Below are positions 7,000-7,170 of a DNA stretch of 7,170 nt, in pieces (positions within the stretch are counted from its first letter, which is position 1; every line of letters starts with the position of its first letter). The notes under the pieces are model-generated. The model was not told the DNA's origin and ran no database searches. It saw nothing but the letters and a program-made list of their open reading frames with translations. Origin of the DNA: Calditrichota bacterium (GTDB taxonomy: Bacteria > Calditrichota > Calditrichia > Calditrichales > Calditrichaceae). The stretch covers positions 1 through 7,170 of the forward strand of contig JAJRSN010000427.1 of the NCBI GenBank assembly GCA_024278715.1, given 5' to 3'. Position numbers and translations under genes: made by a program.

Positions 7000-7062
7000 C
7001 TCATTACTCATTACTCATTACTCATTACTCATTACTCATTACTCATTACGCATTACGCATTA
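7000..7062. repeat. Heptanucleotide tandem array, nine units
   Basis: Seven exact copies of CTCATTA (7000-7048) are followed by two exact copies of CGCATTA (7049-7062), for nine units with no spacer. The array is non-coding, about 80 bases upstream of the start codon at 7144. A seven-base unit is not a multiple of three, and arrays of this kind commonly change copy number by slippage. It is not a CRISPR, as there are no spacers. Confidence 0.97.
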
Positions 7063-7077
7063 CCGGAAACCGCTTAG

Positions 7078-7093
7078 TGTTAATATATTAACA
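7078..7093. promoter_or_regulatory. 16-base perfect palindrome, possible operator
   Basis: TGTTAATATATTAACA is identical to its reverse complement over 16 bases. It lies 50 bases before the ATG at 7144 and contains a TATATT (-10-like) core at 7084-7089. The size, symmetry and position suit a binding site for a dimeric regulator of the downstream gene. No good -35 box is found 17 bases upstream. The cognate regulator is unknown. Confidence 0.45.
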
Positions 7094-7130
7094 AATGCCG
7101 TTGAAAGGTGGCAACGAATGAACAAAACAA

Positions 7131-7137
7131 AAGGAGA
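7131..7137 (+). promoter_or_regulatory. Ribosome binding site of the truncated gene
   Basis: AAGGAGA lies six bases before the ATG at 7144. It is a strong SD that marks the start of the gene running off the right edge. Confidence 0.75.
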
Positions 7138-7143
7138 GCGTCT

Positions 7144-7170
7144 ATGTTTGACCGCAATATTTTAGAGAAA
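7144..7170 (+). CDS. Start of a gene cut by the window edge
   Basis: An ATG behind a strong SD opens a frame that reaches the right edge, with nine codons visible (MFDRNILEK). Too little is present to assign a family. An N-terminus of this kind is reminiscent of AAA/DUF4143 ATPases (RNIL.KL-type starts), but that is only a guess. Its upstream region is unusual, with a heptamer array, a perfect palindrome and a 15-codon overlapping mini frame. Confidence 0.65.

Noticed and set aside
7000..7062. Possible CRISPR array.
   Set aside because: The units are seven bases long and directly adjacent, with no spacers and no leader or cas gene.

Overview
The window carries two complete plus-strand genes, separated and flanked by unusually long non-coding stretches. 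It ends just inside the start of a third gene. The organism looks like a member of the Fibrobacterota-Chlorobiota-Bacteroidota (FCB) group outside the true Bacteroidota. The large secreted protein ends in a type IX secretion (T9SS type A) sorting domain, which is typical of that group. However, both genes have good Shine-Dalgarno (SD) sequences and E. coli-like -35/-10 promoters, whereas Bacteroidota usually lack strong SDs and use a different promoter. Calditrichota, KSB1 or a similar lineage would fit. This placement is an inference from gene style, not from a marker gene.

Layout. Bases 1-449 are mostly non-coding. A frame open from the window edge to a stop at 155-157 may be the tail of an upstream gene, and a bulged hairpin lies across that stop. 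A sigma70-like promoter (377-405) precedes a cytoplasmic GH94 disaccharide/oligosaccharide phosphorylase (450-2834). A 240-base gap follows, with its own promoter near 2841-2869 and a probable leader of about 200 nt. The leader contains a 13-base perfect extended SD (2992-3004) with no start codon behind it. Next comes a 1081-residue secreted protein (3075-6320): signal peptide, two nearly identical units of about 465 residues carrying Asp-box (BNR, sialidase-like propeller) motifs, and the T9SS sorting domain. A clear intrinsic terminator follows at 6346-6380.

From 6381 to 7143 no convincing gene is seen. This region is rich in short repeated words: octamers around AAAGTGAC, TTAACGA words, and a nine-unit heptamer array (7 x CTCATTA, 2 x CGCATTA). 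A 16-base perfect palindrome then sits about 50 bases before the start of the last, truncated gene (7144 onward).

The two complete genes appear to be separate transcription units. The phosphorylase would recover energy inside the cell by phosphorolysis of a beta-linked disaccharide. The duplicated propeller protein would act on the cell surface or outside. A shared role in glycan use is possible but not shown. The strongest unexplained signals are the orphan extended SD, the patchwork identity of the two propeller units, and the repeat array plus palindrome before the truncated gene.
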